Assembly (NCBI GenBank): GCA_964523895.1
Contig: CAZGBJ010000004.1
Location: 1-64,000 of the forward strand
Reading direction: 5' to 3'
DNA: 64,000 bases
From: UBA7359 sp964523895
GTDB lineage: Bacteria; Pseudomonadota; Gammaproteobacteria; Eutrophobiales; Eutrophobiaceae
Under the pieces are notes generated by a model. That model was not told where the DNA came from, made no database searches, and was given only the letters and a program-made list of their open reading frames with translations. Shown here one piece after another: positions 32,860 through 41,458 of the stretch; position 1 is the first letter of the stretch, and every line of letters starts with the position of its first letter. The translations under genes and the position numbers were made by a program.

Positions 32860-34350
32860 ATGCATGACTCAACACAAGAACATATCCTTTTTCTTACTGG
32901 CAAGCTGGCGCAAAAGCGACTGGAGAATATTCTTAAGGAGATGGCACCGACAGAATTTACCTATGAGATTCGTAATATTGGTGTCAGCGTTGCTGCATTA
33001 ATGACGGCTCAGATGATGACGCGGCGTTTAACTGATTTAAAAGGTGTTGATAAGGTCATTGTGCCGGGACTCTGTCGAGGTGACTTATCGATGGCTTCAG
33101 AAGCACTCGGTGTTGAATGTATTAGGGGAACAATTGACCTTAAAGATTTACCTGCTTTTTTTGGAAGAGATTGTAAGCCAGTCGATCTAAGTCAGCAGAG
33201 TGTTGAAATTTTTGCTGAAATTGTCGATGCGCCAATGGTAACGATAGACAATATCTTGCAACGGGCTAATAAATACCGCCGTGATGGAGCAGATGTGATT
33301 GATGTCGGTTGTTTACCAGATACCTCATTTCCTCATTTAGAAGACACAGTAAAAGCATTACATGATGCTGGCTTTAAAGTTAGTGTTGATTCTCTTGAAG
33401 AAGATGATTTGCTACGTGGCGGTAAAGCAGGGGCAGATTATTTGCTAAGTTTAAAAGAGAGTACGTTGTGGATTGCTGATGAAGTCGATTCGATTCCAAT
33501 ATTGATTCCGGAAAATCATGGTGATATGGACTCTCTATATCGAGCAATAGAAAAATTTGCTGAAAAAGATAGTCCTTTTTATGCTGATGCGATATTAGAT
33601 CCTATTCACTTTGGTTTTACAAAGTCGGTGATTCGATATCATGAATTACGTCAAAATTGCCCTGATATAAAAATAATGATGGGCATAGGCAATCTTACTG
33701 AGTTAACCGAAGCGGATACAACCGGAATTAATGCCATGTTGTTTGGCATGATCTCGGAAATGGATTTAAATGCTGTTTTGGTAACGGAAGTGAGTCCACA
33801 TTGCCGCACTGCTGTAAGTGAAGCTGATATGGCGCGACGCATTATGTTTGCTGCAAAAAGAGATGATAGCTTGCCAAAAGGTTTAGACAGTTCTTTGCTA
33901 GGCATGCACTCAAGAAAACCATTTCCATATAATGCAGATGAAATAAATGAATTTTATCAAGAAGTAAAAGATCCGAGTTATCGTGTTCAGGTTAGCGAAG
34001 AAGGTATTCATGTCTATAATCGTGACGGAATAGAATCTAGCCAAAATCCATTTGAATTGTTTCCAAAACTGGATCCATTACAGGATGATGCACCTCATGC
34101 GTTTTATATGGGCGTTGAATTAGCCAAAGCTCAAATTGCATGGCAGTTAGGAAAATCTTATATGCAAGACGAGGAATTGGATTGGGGTGTTTGTGTCAAT
34201 ACGAAGTCGGAAGAAGAAAAAGATCAGGATTCGCGCGCAGCACATGCAATGAAAGAATTACGGAAAGAATCGTTAGAAAATAAGGCAGAATATAAAGCAG
34301 AAGGTAGTACACTAAAGGCCAGTCGAGAACGGAAAAAGAAATCAAAATGA
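32860..34350 (+). CDS. DUF6513 dihydropteroate-synthase-like protein of H4MPT biosynthesis
   Basis: A 496-residue protein. Residues about 1-140 form an N-terminal domain of the DUF6513 type (H-I-L-F-L-T-G-K-L-A-Q-K-R-L). Residues about 145-390 resemble a DHPS-like TIM barrel with R-R-D-G-A-D-V-I-D-V-G-C-L-P-D-T and a late M-L-F-G-M. The C terminus is lysine-rich. Homologues are found in methylotrophic and methanogenic genomes with tetrahydromethanopterin genes. The protein is thought to act in that cofactor's synthesis, in place of folate-type DHPS. Its next three neighbours fit this. The reaction is not established. Confidence 0.8.
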   Translation: MHDSTQEHILFLTGKLAQKRLENILKEMAPTEFTYEIRNIGVSVAALMTAQMMTRRLTDLKGVDKVIVPGLCRGDLSMASEALGVECIRGTIDLKDLPAFFGRDCKPVDLSQQSVEIFAEIVDAPMVTIDNILQRANKYRRDGADVIDVGCLPDTSFPHLEDTVKALHDAGFKVSVDSLEEDDLLRGGKAGADYLLSLKESTLWIADEVDSIPILIPENHGDMDSLYRAIEKFAEKDSPFYADAILDPIHFGFTKSVIRYHELRQNCPDIKIMMGIGNLTELTEADTTGINAMLFGMISEMDLNAVLVTEVSPHCRTAVSEADMARRIMFAAKRDDSLPKGLDSSLLGMHSRKPFPYNADEINEFYQEVKDPSYRVQVSEEGIHVYNRDGIESSQNPFELFPKLDPLQDDAPHAFYMGVELAKAQIAWQLGKSYMQDEELDWGVCVNTKSEEEKDQDSRAAHAMKELRKESLENKAEYKAEGSTLKASRERKKKSK

Positions 34351-34922
34351 TCCAGGAAATAATTGTCACAACACAGAATGAAGATGGGACGACTCATATC
34401 GCGCCTATGGGTATTCGTGAAGAAAAGGGCTTAATTATTATTGCGCCATTTAAACCTTCTGCGACACTGGAAAATATACAGAGAAATAAGTCTGCTACTG
34501 TAAATCGAATTGATGATGTTCGTATTTTTGCCGGTTGTTTAACGGGTCGAAAAGAATGGCCATTATTACCAACAGAAAGAATAACAGGGCAACGTCTGCA
34601 AGCAGCATTAAGCCACCTTGAGCTTGAAATGGAATCTTTCGAAGACGATGAACTTCGTCCACAATTTTATTTAAAACCCGTTGTAGAAGTAACGCATTCA
34701 GCATTCAAAGGATTTAATCGAGCACAATCGGCTGTAGTTGAAGCAGCAATACTTGTTAGTCGATTACATATGTTATCAAGAGAAAAAATAGAGCAAGAAT
34801 TAGAATATTTAACCATAGCAATAGATAAAACAGCAGGTGAGAATGAAAAAATCGCCTGGCAATGGCTAATGGAAAAAATTGAACGCTTTATGCAAGAAGC
34901 CAGAGAGAGTGAAACAGCATGA
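34347..34922 (+). CDS. DUF447 family protein (H4MPT/methylofuran gene set)
   Basis: A 191-residue protein with I-Q-E-I-I-V-T-T-Q-N-E-D-G-T-T-H-I-A-P-M-G-I-R at the N terminus. This is the typical start of DUF447, a flavin-reductase-like split-barrel family linked with H4MPT genes in methylotrophs. A second helical half is rich in charged residues. It overlaps the DUF6513 gene by 4 bases and the MfnB-like gene by 4, so all are translated together. The reaction is unknown, with an FMN-binding fold as the best guess. Confidence 0.75.
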   Translation: MIQEIIVTTQNEDGTTHIAPMGIREEKGLIIIAPFKPSATLENIQRNKSATVNRIDDVRIFAGCLTGRKEWPLLPTERITGQRLQAALSHLELEMESFEDDELRPQFYLKPVVEVTHSAFKGFNRAQSAVVEAAILVSRLHMLSREKIEQELEYLTIAIDKTAGENEKIAWQWLMEKIERFMQEARESETA

Positions 34923-35644
34923 CGGGTATGTTAGCCAGCGTTAATTCAGTTGCCGAGGCTAAAGTCGTGTTTGATGCAGGCGTTGATATTATCGACATCA
35001 AAAACCCGCAAGAAGGCGCATTAGGCGCACTTGAAATAAACTCGGTTAAAGACATTGTAAAAATTATTAACGGTGAAATTCTTACTAGTGCCACTATTGG
35101 TGATATTAATTCAGACGATTCAAAACTTTTAGACTATATTTTTAATATGGCTGACACCGGTGTTGATTATGTAAAGGTAGGTTTGTTTGATGTTAATCCA
35201 TCAGATTACTTTATTAAGACGATTACTGATGCGGCAAACAATGGTATTAAATTAGTGATAGTTTTATTTGCTGAAAATTATCAAGGAGAAGCATCAATTG
35301 CATCGCTATTGCAAACAGGGATAGTTGGCATAATGTTAGATACTAAAGAGAAGAAAGGTAAAAATCTGCTGGCTATTTTAAACGAAGATGAATTACAAAG
35401 TTTTGTGGAAACAGCAAAGAAGTTTAATTTACTTACAGGGCTTGCCGGATCATTAAACTTTGAAAATATACAGTCACTTCTTAAATTGAATTCAGACTAT
35501 CTTGGTTTTCGAGGTGCCTTATGTTCAGGAAACGACAGAGTGAAAACAGTTAATGCAGAACAAGTTAAAAATATTAGGGAAGCAGTTCCTTTTTCAAAAT
35601 TCAATCCCTTTCATAATACTCAATATATAGAAGCAAGCATTTAA
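34919..35644 (+). CDS. mfnB: (5-formylfuran-3-yl)methyl phosphate synthase, MfnB-like
   Basis: A 241-residue TIM-barrel enzyme of the DUF556 family. In methanogens MfnB condenses two glyceraldehyde-3-phosphate molecules to the furan precursor of methanofuran, and methylotrophs use a related methylofuran. The N terminus M-L-A-S-V-N-S-V-x-E-A-K-V-V-F-D-A-G-V-D-I-I-D-I-K-N-P-x-E-G-A-L-G-A is characteristic and contains an active-site lysine. Later segments include Y-V-K-V-G-L and the catalytic-loop pattern near G-L-A-G-S-L. It is short compared with some homologues but in range. It overlaps its neighbour by 4 bases. Confidence 0.85.
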   Translation: MTGMLASVNSVAEAKVVFDAGVDIIDIKNPQEGALGALEINSVKDIVKIINGEILTSATIGDINSDDSKLLDYIFNMADTGVDYVKVGLFDVNPSDYFIKTITDAANNGIKLVIVLFAENYQGEASIASLLQTGIVGIMLDTKEKKGKNLLAILNEDELQSFVETAKKFNLLTGLAGSLNFENIQSLLKLNSDYLGFRGALCSGNDRVKTVNAEQVKNIREAVPFSKFNPFHNTQYIEASI

Positions 35645-35655
35645 GGTGGTAAATT

Positions 35656-36045
35656 ATGGCTCAATGGCGTAAACAAGGAAAAGACGAAACTTATACGGAA
35701 GAAGAGATCGAATCTCGTTTAAACGATGAGTTACCCAACTGGAAATATGAAAATGGCTGGATTCGTCGTAAGTATAAAACCAGTGGCTGGAAAGCGACCT
35801 TAATGGTGGTGAATACAGTGGGTCATCTTGCTGAAGCAGCTTGGCATCATCCTGATTTAACGGTGTCGTATGCCTTTGTTATTGTAAAATTGATGAATCA
35901 TGCTGCTAAAGGCGTGACAGATAAAGATTTCGAACTAGCGAAAAAAATTGAAGAAGTTATTCAATGGCAGCCAGCAACAGAAGAGGGAAGCGCACTGGAT
36001 GGAACGCCGGATGATCCCAGGTTTAAATATATCAAATACGACTAA
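35656..36045 (+). CDS. Pterin-4a-carbinolamine dehydratase-like protein
   Basis: A 129-residue protein with the PCD fold: W-x-Y-E-N-G-W-I-R-R-K-Y-K-T-S-G-W-K-A-T-L, G-H-L-A-E-A-A-W-H-H-P-D-L-T-V-S-Y, and K-G-V-T-D-K-D-F-E-L-A. The H-H-P-D motif is the catalytic core of dehydratases acting on 4a-hydroxytetrahydrobiopterin. In methylotrophs such genes are found within the H4MPT cluster, where the role may be in pterin handling rather than phenylalanine hydroxylation. It lies 12 bases after mfnB and ends with 4 bases shared with the MTHFR-like gene. Confidence 0.83.
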   Translation: MAQWRKQGKDETYTEEEIESRLNDELPNWKYENGWIRRKYKTSGWKATLMVVNTVGHLAEAAWHHPDLTVSYAFVIVKLMNHAAKGVTDKDFELAKKIEEVIQWQPATEEGSALDGTPDDPRFKYIKYD

Positions 36046-37583
36046 TCTCTATTATTTGAATCAGTTTCATTAATTAGAGGGCTTTCTTCACGAAAATGAG
36101 GAGGCCACGAAGAAGTTCCTCTATTATTCTCTTCAACAGATTTAATTAGCCACTGTTCCAATTGATTGAGAATATTGGCATCTTTAGCAATACGATATTT
36201 GCGACTGTGTATACATTCGCGGTCACCGAATTCACAGGTGTTTCTGTTTGTGCCACCACAGGCACCGTTGGCAAGTCCTTTAGGGCAGGTTTCTGGACAG
36301 ACATATTGGGTTTGAGCCAGACGACACATGCCGCAGGTTTCACAACCAAACAGCGGTGCTTTAATCATTCTTTCGAAACGTTCCAGCCAGTGATCAGCTT
36401 TACTATGCCGTTTTATATTTTTAACCAGCTTGCTTAATATTTTTGCACCGAGGCCGTTATCAAATAAAAAGCTATGCATCCATTTCATGCTGCGATATTT
36501 AAACTTATCTTTTATAGGCGCATGACTACTTGGTCGATTGACCATATGACTAGACATATACCAGGCATTTGGCGGAACCGGATCAGCATGAAACCCCTTA
36601 GGTAGAGTCAGTGCTTCTTCCCATGCTTTGTTCCAACTTACTCTGTCAGGACACTTTTTAGCAAGATAATCGATTTGATTGTGCAAAGTCATTAGCTGTT
36701 CAACAGTATGAATCGCTGTAAGTTGAACGCCGGAATAACCTAACATTCGCAAACCCAATACCAATAAAGCTGTTCTTCTTAATACGCGTGCTTGGGCTTG
36801 TTCTGGAAATAATTCGACTTCTTTCTGTAAGAACTCGTGATAGGAATCACTAATGGTGACACCGGCAAGTTGATGTTTGCGAATGAAGCGAGAACGAGCG
36901 GCGGATAATGCCATAATATTAGCGACCATAGGCACGCGATAACCACGTGTATCCATCCAGAACAGCGCTTCTTCAAATTTTTTAATATCAAAGCCAATTT
37001 GGGTAATGATAAAGTCCGTGCCGGCAGCAATCTTTTTTCCCAGTTTCAGATATTGCGCCATAGCTTCTTCTTCGTGATATTTGAACGGATTAAGGGCCGA
37101 GGCAACAATAATGTCTGGCATTCTGGTTTTTACAAACTGAATTGCGGCAACTGATTCAAGATAACGCGGACGCCTATCATCAGGTGGTGTTTGAAGCTTA
37201 TCACCCGTTAACAGCAGCATATTTTCCAACCCAGCTTGTTTCATCTCATCAAGTGAATTTTCAAGATTGGATAGTGTTCTATCTTTACCAGACCAATGTA
37301 CCAGTGGTTGAGTGCCACTGTGGTCACGAATATGTTGAGCCATCATCACGGGATTAGGATCGTTATCTGAATGAACTCGATCTGTTACGGAGAAACCGGC
37401 CACTTCGGGTCTTCTTGCTAATTCGCGGACAAAATCATCGATAGTTACAAGATTGTCTTGTAATAACTGATCTGATGAAGCAACGAATTCAATCGTCCAA
37501 AAAAAATGACCTTTTTTTAATGCATTGCGAATTTCATTTTGAGGTCTGAAAACACCAGCAATATAGTCGTTAGAAGCAGCCAT
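36042..37583 (-). CDS. Methylenetetrahydrofolate reductase-like protein with MTHFR C-terminal domain
   Basis: A 513-residue protein. The first 300 residues resemble the MTHFR TIM barrel (W-T-I-E-F-V-A-S-S, G-F-S-V-T-D-R-V, M-L-L-L-T-G-D, F-I-I-T-Q-I-G-F-D). The end holds a cysteine-rich C-terminal MTHFR domain with C-E-T-C-G-M-C-R-L-A-Q-T-Q-Y-V-C-P-E-T-C-P-K-G-L-A-N-G-A-C-G-G, likely an Fe-S or zinc site. Proteins of this two-domain kind occur in C1-metabolising bacteria. The role might be folate or H4MPT methylene reduction, but this is not established. It is convergent with the PCD-like gene and lies 17 bases upstream of moaC. Confidence 0.75.
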   Translation of the reverse strand: MAASNDYIAGVFRPQNEIRNALKKGHFFWTIEFVASSDQLLQDNLVTIDDFVRELARRPEVAGFSVTDRVHSDNDPNPVMMAQHIRDHSGTQPLVHWSGKDRTLSNLENSLDEMKQAGLENMLLLTGDKLQTPPDDRRPRYLESVAAIQFVKTRMPDIIVASALNPFKYHEEEAMAQYLKLGKKIAAGTDFIITQIGFDIKKFEEALFWMDTRGYRVPMVANIMALSAARSRFIRKHQLAGVTISDSYHEFLQKEVELFPEQAQARVLRRTALLVLGLRMLGYSGVQLTAIHTVEQLMTLHNQIDYLAKKCPDRVSWNKAWEEALTLPKGFHADPVPPNAWYMSSHMVNRPSSHAPIKDKFKYRSMKWMHSFLFDNGLGAKILSKLVKNIKRHSKADHWLERFERMIKAPLFGCETCGMCRLAQTQYVCPETCPKGLANGACGGTNRNTCEFGDRECIHSRKYRIAKDANILNQLEQWLIKSVEENNRGTSSWPPHFREESPLINETDSNNRD

Positions 37584-37600
37584 GTTTTAGATGTTTATAA

Positions 37601-38086
37601 TTATTTTTCCCAAGTTCCGGATTTCCCGCCAGATTTTTTTAACAATTGGACATCAGAAATAATCATGCCTCGATCAACGGCTTTACACATGTCGTAAATT
37701 GTTAACAGCGTAATTTGTACGGCGGTGATTGCTTCCATTTCAACACCAGTTTTGCCATCCGTTTCTGCACGACATTCGCAATAAACGGATGAATTACCTT
37801 CATCAATATCTAAATCAATATTAATATGCGTAAGTGAAATTGGATGACAAAGGGGGATTAATTCAGATGTCTTCTTTGCAGCCATAATTCCGGCAGTACG
37901 GGCAATACCTAATACATCTCCTTTTTTATGACCGCCTTCTTTAATTAACGACAGTGTTTCGGCCTCCATGCTGATAGAACCGCTGGCTATAGCGATGCGG
38001 TGTGTTACTGATTTGTCACCAATATCGACCATATGAGCTGCGCCCTGTTCGTTAAAATGCGTTAATTTAGACATATATAAACTCAT
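37601..38086 (-). CDS. moaC: Cyclic pyranopterin monophosphate synthase
   Basis: A 161-residue enzyme of molybdenum-cofactor synthesis. With MoaA it converts GTP to cyclic pyranopterin monophosphate. The family pattern is evident: M-V-D-I-G-D-K-S-V-T-H-R, A-K-K-T-S-E-L-I-P-L-C-H-P-I, and V-E-M-E-A-I-T-A-V-Q-I-T-L-L-T-I-Y-D-M-C-K-A-V-D-R-G-M. Typical length. It follows the MTHFR-like gene on the minus strand, with 208 bases to the divergent moaD gene. That gap is largely filled by a hairpin element at 38105-38248 which therefore lies within the shared promoter area. Confidence 0.93.
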   Translation of the reverse strand: MSLYMSKLTHFNEQGAAHMVDIGDKSVTHRIAIASGSISMEAETLSLIKEGGHKKGDVLGIARTAGIMAAKKTSELIPLCHPISLTHINIDLDIDEGNSSVYCECRAETDGKTGVEMEAITAVQITLLTIYDMCKAVDRGMIISDVQLLKKSGGKSGTWEK

Positions 38087-38104
38087 CTCTTTGATATAAT
38101 TTCT

Positions 38105-38248
38105 AAGGGTATCTTCGAAAATGTGCTTTTTTCGCGATAGCGTCGTTGGCAGCGTACTCGAATCCTCATGTATTACTTATACATTACGGTTCTCCGTGCA
38201 CTGCCGCCTCGCTCTCACAAAAAAATCACTATTTTTGAAGACACCCTT
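38105..38248. repeat. Long imperfect hairpin element between moaC and moaD
   Basis: AAGGGTATCTTCGAAAAT (38105-38122) pairs with ATTTTTGAAGACACCCTT (38231-38248) with two mismatches. The inner arms also align over most of their length, so the block can fold into a single long hairpin. CGCCTCGCTCTC-type words resemble the block at 4608-4751. It is GC-richer than its flanks. No target duplication was recognised. It occupies the divergent promoter space of moaC and moaD. Confidence 0.55.
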
Positions 38249-38294
38249 AATATTACTTAAATTCAGCTTTTAGATATATAAATAGGTCAAACAC

Positions 38295-38531
38295 ATGCAG
38301 GTATCCGTTAAATATTTTGCCAGTTTACGTGAATTAATGGGAGAGGCCAGTTCAGTTGTTGATATAGAGGAAAATAGTTCTGTCAGTAAATTGTGGCAAT
38401 CGATTATTGAAAGCAAACATATTGAATTTGATAATGTCATGATGGCAGTCAATATGGAGTATGTGAAATCAGAACATCAACTTAAGTCAGGAGATGAAGT
38501 GGCTTTTTTCCCGCCGGTTACCGGAGGCTAA
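38295..38531 (+). CDS. moaD: Molybdopterin synthase small subunit
   Basis: A 78-residue ubiquitin-fold sulfur carrier ending F-P-P-V-T-G-G. The C-terminal glycine becomes a thiocarboxylate and donates sulfur to form the dithiolene of molybdopterin. It includes the core pattern V-K-Y-F-A-S-L-R-E-L-M-G. It starts after the hairpin block and lies 8 bases before moaE, its partner subunit. Compared with the AOR-operon MoaD-like protein (22507-22758) it is closer to classic MoaD. Confidence 0.92.
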   Translation: MQVSVKYFASLRELMGEASSVVDIEENSSVSKLWQSIIESKHIEFDNVMMAVNMEYVKSEHQLKSGDEVAFFPPVTGG

Positions 38532-38539
38532 TTTAATCC

Positions 38540-38977
38540 ATGTTGATCGAACTTCGAAAAGAATCATTTAATGCCTATCAGGAAATGCAGTCTTATCTGG
38601 ATAGTCTGGAGTTAGCTGGTAAATACGGTGCCACCGCTAGTTTTGTTGGAACGATGCGTGATTTCAATGAAGATAAAAAAGTAACCTTCATGACGCTAGA
38701 ACATTACCCGGGTATGACAGAAAAACACCTGGAAACTATTGCTAAAGAAGCTATAGAAAAATGGAATCTATTGGATTTAATAATATTGCATCGAATCGGC
38801 AAAGTAAAAATTGGTGAAGATATTGTTTTAGTTGCAGCATGGTCTGCGCATCGCAAAGATGCTTTTGAAAGCTGTCGTGCAATAATGGAACAACTAAAAT
38901 CCGGCGCGCCATTCTGGAAAAAAGAAGAAACATCATCTGGCGCGAAATGGGTTGAAAAAAACACGTCTGGTTTCTAA
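38540..38977 (+). CDS. moaE: Molybdopterin synthase large subunit
   Basis: A 145-residue subunit that accepts sulfur from MoaD. The family's core is clear: G-A-T-A-S-F-V-G-T-M-R-D-F-N, L-E-H-Y-P-G-M-T-E-K, H-R-I-G-K-V-K-I-G-E-D-I-V-L-V-A, A-H-R-K-D-A-F-E-S-C-R and P-F-W-K-K-E. The catalytic lysines are in the last two segments. Length is normal. The gene is 8 bases after moaD and 7 before lhgO. Confidence 0.93.
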   Translation: MLIELRKESFNAYQEMQSYLDSLELAGKYGATASFVGTMRDFNEDKKVTFMTLEHYPGMTEKHLETIAKEAIEKWNLLDLIILHRIGKVKIGEDIVLVAAWSAHRKDAFESCRAIMEQLKSGAPFWKKEETSSGAKWVEKNTSGF

Positions 38978-38984
38978 CTAATAC

Positions 38985-40193
38985 ATGTCTTTAGATAAAC
39001 ACCCTGATTTTCTAATCATCGGGGCCGGAATCATCGGTCTTACTATTGCGCTTGAATTAAAAAAACAATTCTCTGATTCAAGTATCACCATTATTGAAAA
39101 AGAATCCCAGCCCGGCGCGCATGCAAGTGGACGAAACAGTGGTGTTCTACACGCCGGATTTTATTACACAGCAGATTCATTAAAAGCGAAATTATGTCGT
39201 GATGGTAATTTCGCATGGCGGCAATATTGTGAAGAAAAAGAATTAACCATTAATCATTGCGGTAAATTAGTGGTTGCACGAAATGAAGAAGAATTGAAAG
39301 GGCTGGATGAATTATATCAACGTGGCCAAGTAAATAATGTTGAACTGGAAATAATTTCAGCAGAACAGGCGGCTGAAATAGAAGCGCAAGCTTATACTTA
39401 TGAACGTGCACTTTGGTCGCCGACTACAGCAACTGTTAGTCCCATGAAAGTTGTGCAGTCGATTCAACAAGATGTTGCTAATGCAGGAATCACATTATTG
39501 AATGATACGGCCTATGTTAAACGAATAAATAACAAGGTTCTTACCAGTAAAGGTGAATTTGAAACGGGTTATATGCTTAATGCAGCCGGTTTGTATGCGG
39601 ATAAGGTCGCACGTGATTATGGGTTTTCTCAGGATTATAAAATATTACCTTTTAAAGGTTTGTATCTCTACGCTAATGATGACGGGCTTAAGTTAAATAC
39701 CAATGTGTATCCTGTTCCTGATTTACGTAATCCATTTCTGGGAGTGCATTTTACAGTAACCGTAGAAAGTAAAACCAAGATAGGGCCAACAGCCATTCCA
39801 GCTTTTTGGCGAGAGAATTATACTGGACTGGAACAGTTCGATTTAAAAGAGTTGATTGATATTATCGGTATCGATGCCAGTTTGTTTTTAGCTAATAATT
39901 TTGATTTCAGAAAACTGGCATTTAAAGAAATGCAAAAATATTCAAAAAAGAAACTGGTTCAACTCGCAGGGACGTTATTGAAAAATATTAATAAGGATGA
40001 TTTTAAACAATGGGGCAAACCGGGTATACGTGCGCAGCTCATTAATGTGAAAACGAGAACATTAGAAATGGATTTTAAATATGAAGGTGATGATAAATCG
40101 TTCCATGTATTAAATGCTGTATCTCCCGCTTTTACTTGTGCTTTGCCGTTTAGTAATTTAATCGTAAATGAAATAAATAAAAATTTACATTAA
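38985..40193 (+). CDS. lhgO: L-2-hydroxyglutarate oxidase
   Basis: A 402-residue FAD-dependent oxidase. The N-terminal dinucleotide-binding motif is I-I-G-A-G-I-I-G-L-T-I-A. S-G-R-N-S-G-V-L-H-A-G-F-Y-Y-T follows and is characteristic of the LhgO/YgaF group. It oxidises L-2-hydroxyglutarate to 2-oxoglutarate and may pass electrons to quinones. It lies 7 bases after moaE and shares 4 bases with the end of the convergent moeA. Its presence among Moco genes has no obvious functional reason. A wider D-amino-acid-oxidase-type substrate cannot be excluded. Confidence 0.86.
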   Translation: MSLDKHPDFLIIGAGIIGLTIALELKKQFSDSSITIIEKESQPGAHASGRNSGVLHAGFYYTADSLKAKLCRDGNFAWRQYCEEKELTINHCGKLVVARNEEELKGLDELYQRGQVNNVELEIISAEQAAEIEAQAYTYERALWSPTTATVSPMKVVQSIQQDVANAGITLLNDTAYVKRINNKVLTSKGEFETGYMLNAAGLYADKVARDYGFSQDYKILPFKGLYLYANDDGLKLNTNVYPVPDLRNPFLGVHFTVTVESKTKIGPTAIPAFWRENYTGLEQFDLKELIDIIGIDASLFLANNFDFRKLAFKEMQKYSKKKLVQLAGTLLKNINKDDFKQWGKPGIRAQLINVKTRTLEMDFKYEGDDKSFHVLNAVSPAFTCALPFSNLIVNEINKNLH

Positions 40194-41458
40194 ACTATCC
40201 CATGAAATAATTGCACATTAACTAGTTCATCAGGTTTTACACCTTCGCTTTCCAATGGTAGGACGATAAAGCAATTTGCATCAGCCATAGAACGTAATAT
40301 TCCTGAGCCTTGCTTCCCCGTCTTTCGCACAATCATTCTGCCAGTTTCATCTTGTGCCAATACGCCACGTTGATATTCAACACGACCGGGACGTTTTTTT
40401 AATTCAGAAACACACGGCACTTTCATCATAATTGGAGAGCAATAAGTTTCGCCCATGAGTTTTTTTAATGCGGGTTGTACGAATTGATAGAAAGTGACCA
40501 TAACTGATACTGGATTGCCGGGCAGACCAAAGAAATAAGTTGTATCAAGTTTACCAAAAGTAAGAGGGCGACCGGGTTTCATGGCGACTTTCCAGAATTT
40601 TGTTTCACCTTGTTTTAATAAGGTCTCTTTTACGTAATCTGCTTCGCCAACAGAGACGCCACCGGAGGTGATTAATACATCTACTTTTCCTTTAGCTTCA
40701 GCAAAGGCATCTTCCAGTAATTGTTTGTCATCTTTAACGACACCCATGTCGATAATCTCAATAGCTAGTCTCGAAAGCATGCCGAATAAGGTATAACGAT
40801 TACTGTCGTAGATATCACCAGTTTCTAGTTCTTCGCCAACAGAACGTAACTCATCTCCAGTTGAAAAAAAGGCGACTTTTAAATTACGAAATACAGAAAC
40901 TTCAGGAATGCCTAATGAGGCTAATAAACCAATATCTGCCGGCGTTAATTTCATTCCTTTTTCCAGAACAAGATCACCAATTGCGAGGTCTTCTCCTGCT
41001 TGGCGTACATTTGAACCGGGTTTTTCATCTGAGGCTATTGATATCTTATTGTCAGATACTTCTACGTTTTCCTGAATAACTACCGTGTCAGCATTATCAG
41101 GCATGATTGCACCGGTCATGATACGAACACATTCGTCTGATTTTATGCTGTCTTTAAATGGTTTCCCGGCAAAACTTGTTCCTATCATCTGCAATTGTTT
41201 AATCCCTTCAGTAGGAATGCCGGCTGAATTGATTGCATAACCGTCCATTGCGGAGTTTCTAGCGGAAGGGACATTTATTTCAGATTTAATATTGTTTGCT
41301 AAAACTCGTCCCAAGGCTTCTCTAACAGGAACAGTTTCGGTTTCTTTAACAGGGATAATTGTTTTAAAAATGTTTTCGAGCGCTTTATCTGGCGTGATTG
41401 ATTCCGGATCATAATCATTCATGCAACTTGGATCTTTGTTTATTGTATTTTTAGACAT
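40190..41458 (-). CDS. moeA: Molybdopterin molybdenumtransferase
   Basis: I choose the ATG at 41458, giving 422 residues with M-S-K-N-T, instead of a longer frame from 41512 that overlaps mobB by 62 bases. MoeA inserts molybdate (or tungstate) into molybdopterin. Motifs: N-S-A-M-D-G-Y-A-I, I-M-T-G-A-I-M-P, F-F-S-T-G-D-E-L, Y-D-S-N-R-Y and I-T-S-G-G-V-S-V-G-E-A-D-Y-V. Later come M-K-P-G-R-P-L-T-F-G and F-G-L-P-G-N-P-V-S-V-M-V-T-F. The remaining 8-base overlap with mobB indicates translational coupling. Other copies could exist elsewhere for tungsten. Confidence 0.91.
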   Translation of the reverse strand: MSKNTINKDPSCMNDYDPESITPDKALENIFKTIIPVKETETVPVREALGRVLANNIKSEINVPSARNSAMDGYAINSAGIPTEGIKQLQMIGTSFAGKPFKDSIKSDECVRIMTGAIMPDNADTVVIQENVEVSDNKISIASDEKPGSNVRQAGEDLAIGDLVLEKGMKLTPADIGLLASLGIPEVSVFRNLKVAFFSTGDELRSVGEELETGDIYDSNRYTLFGMLSRLAIEIIDMGVVKDDKQLLEDAFAEAKGKVDVLITSGGVSVGEADYVKETLLKQGETKFWKVAMKPGRPLTFGKLDTTYFFGLPGNPVSVMVTFYQFVQPALKKLMGETYCSPIMMKVPCVSELKKRPGRVEYQRGVLAQDETGRMIVRKTGKQGSGILRSMADANCFIVLPLESEGVKPDELVNVQLFHGIV

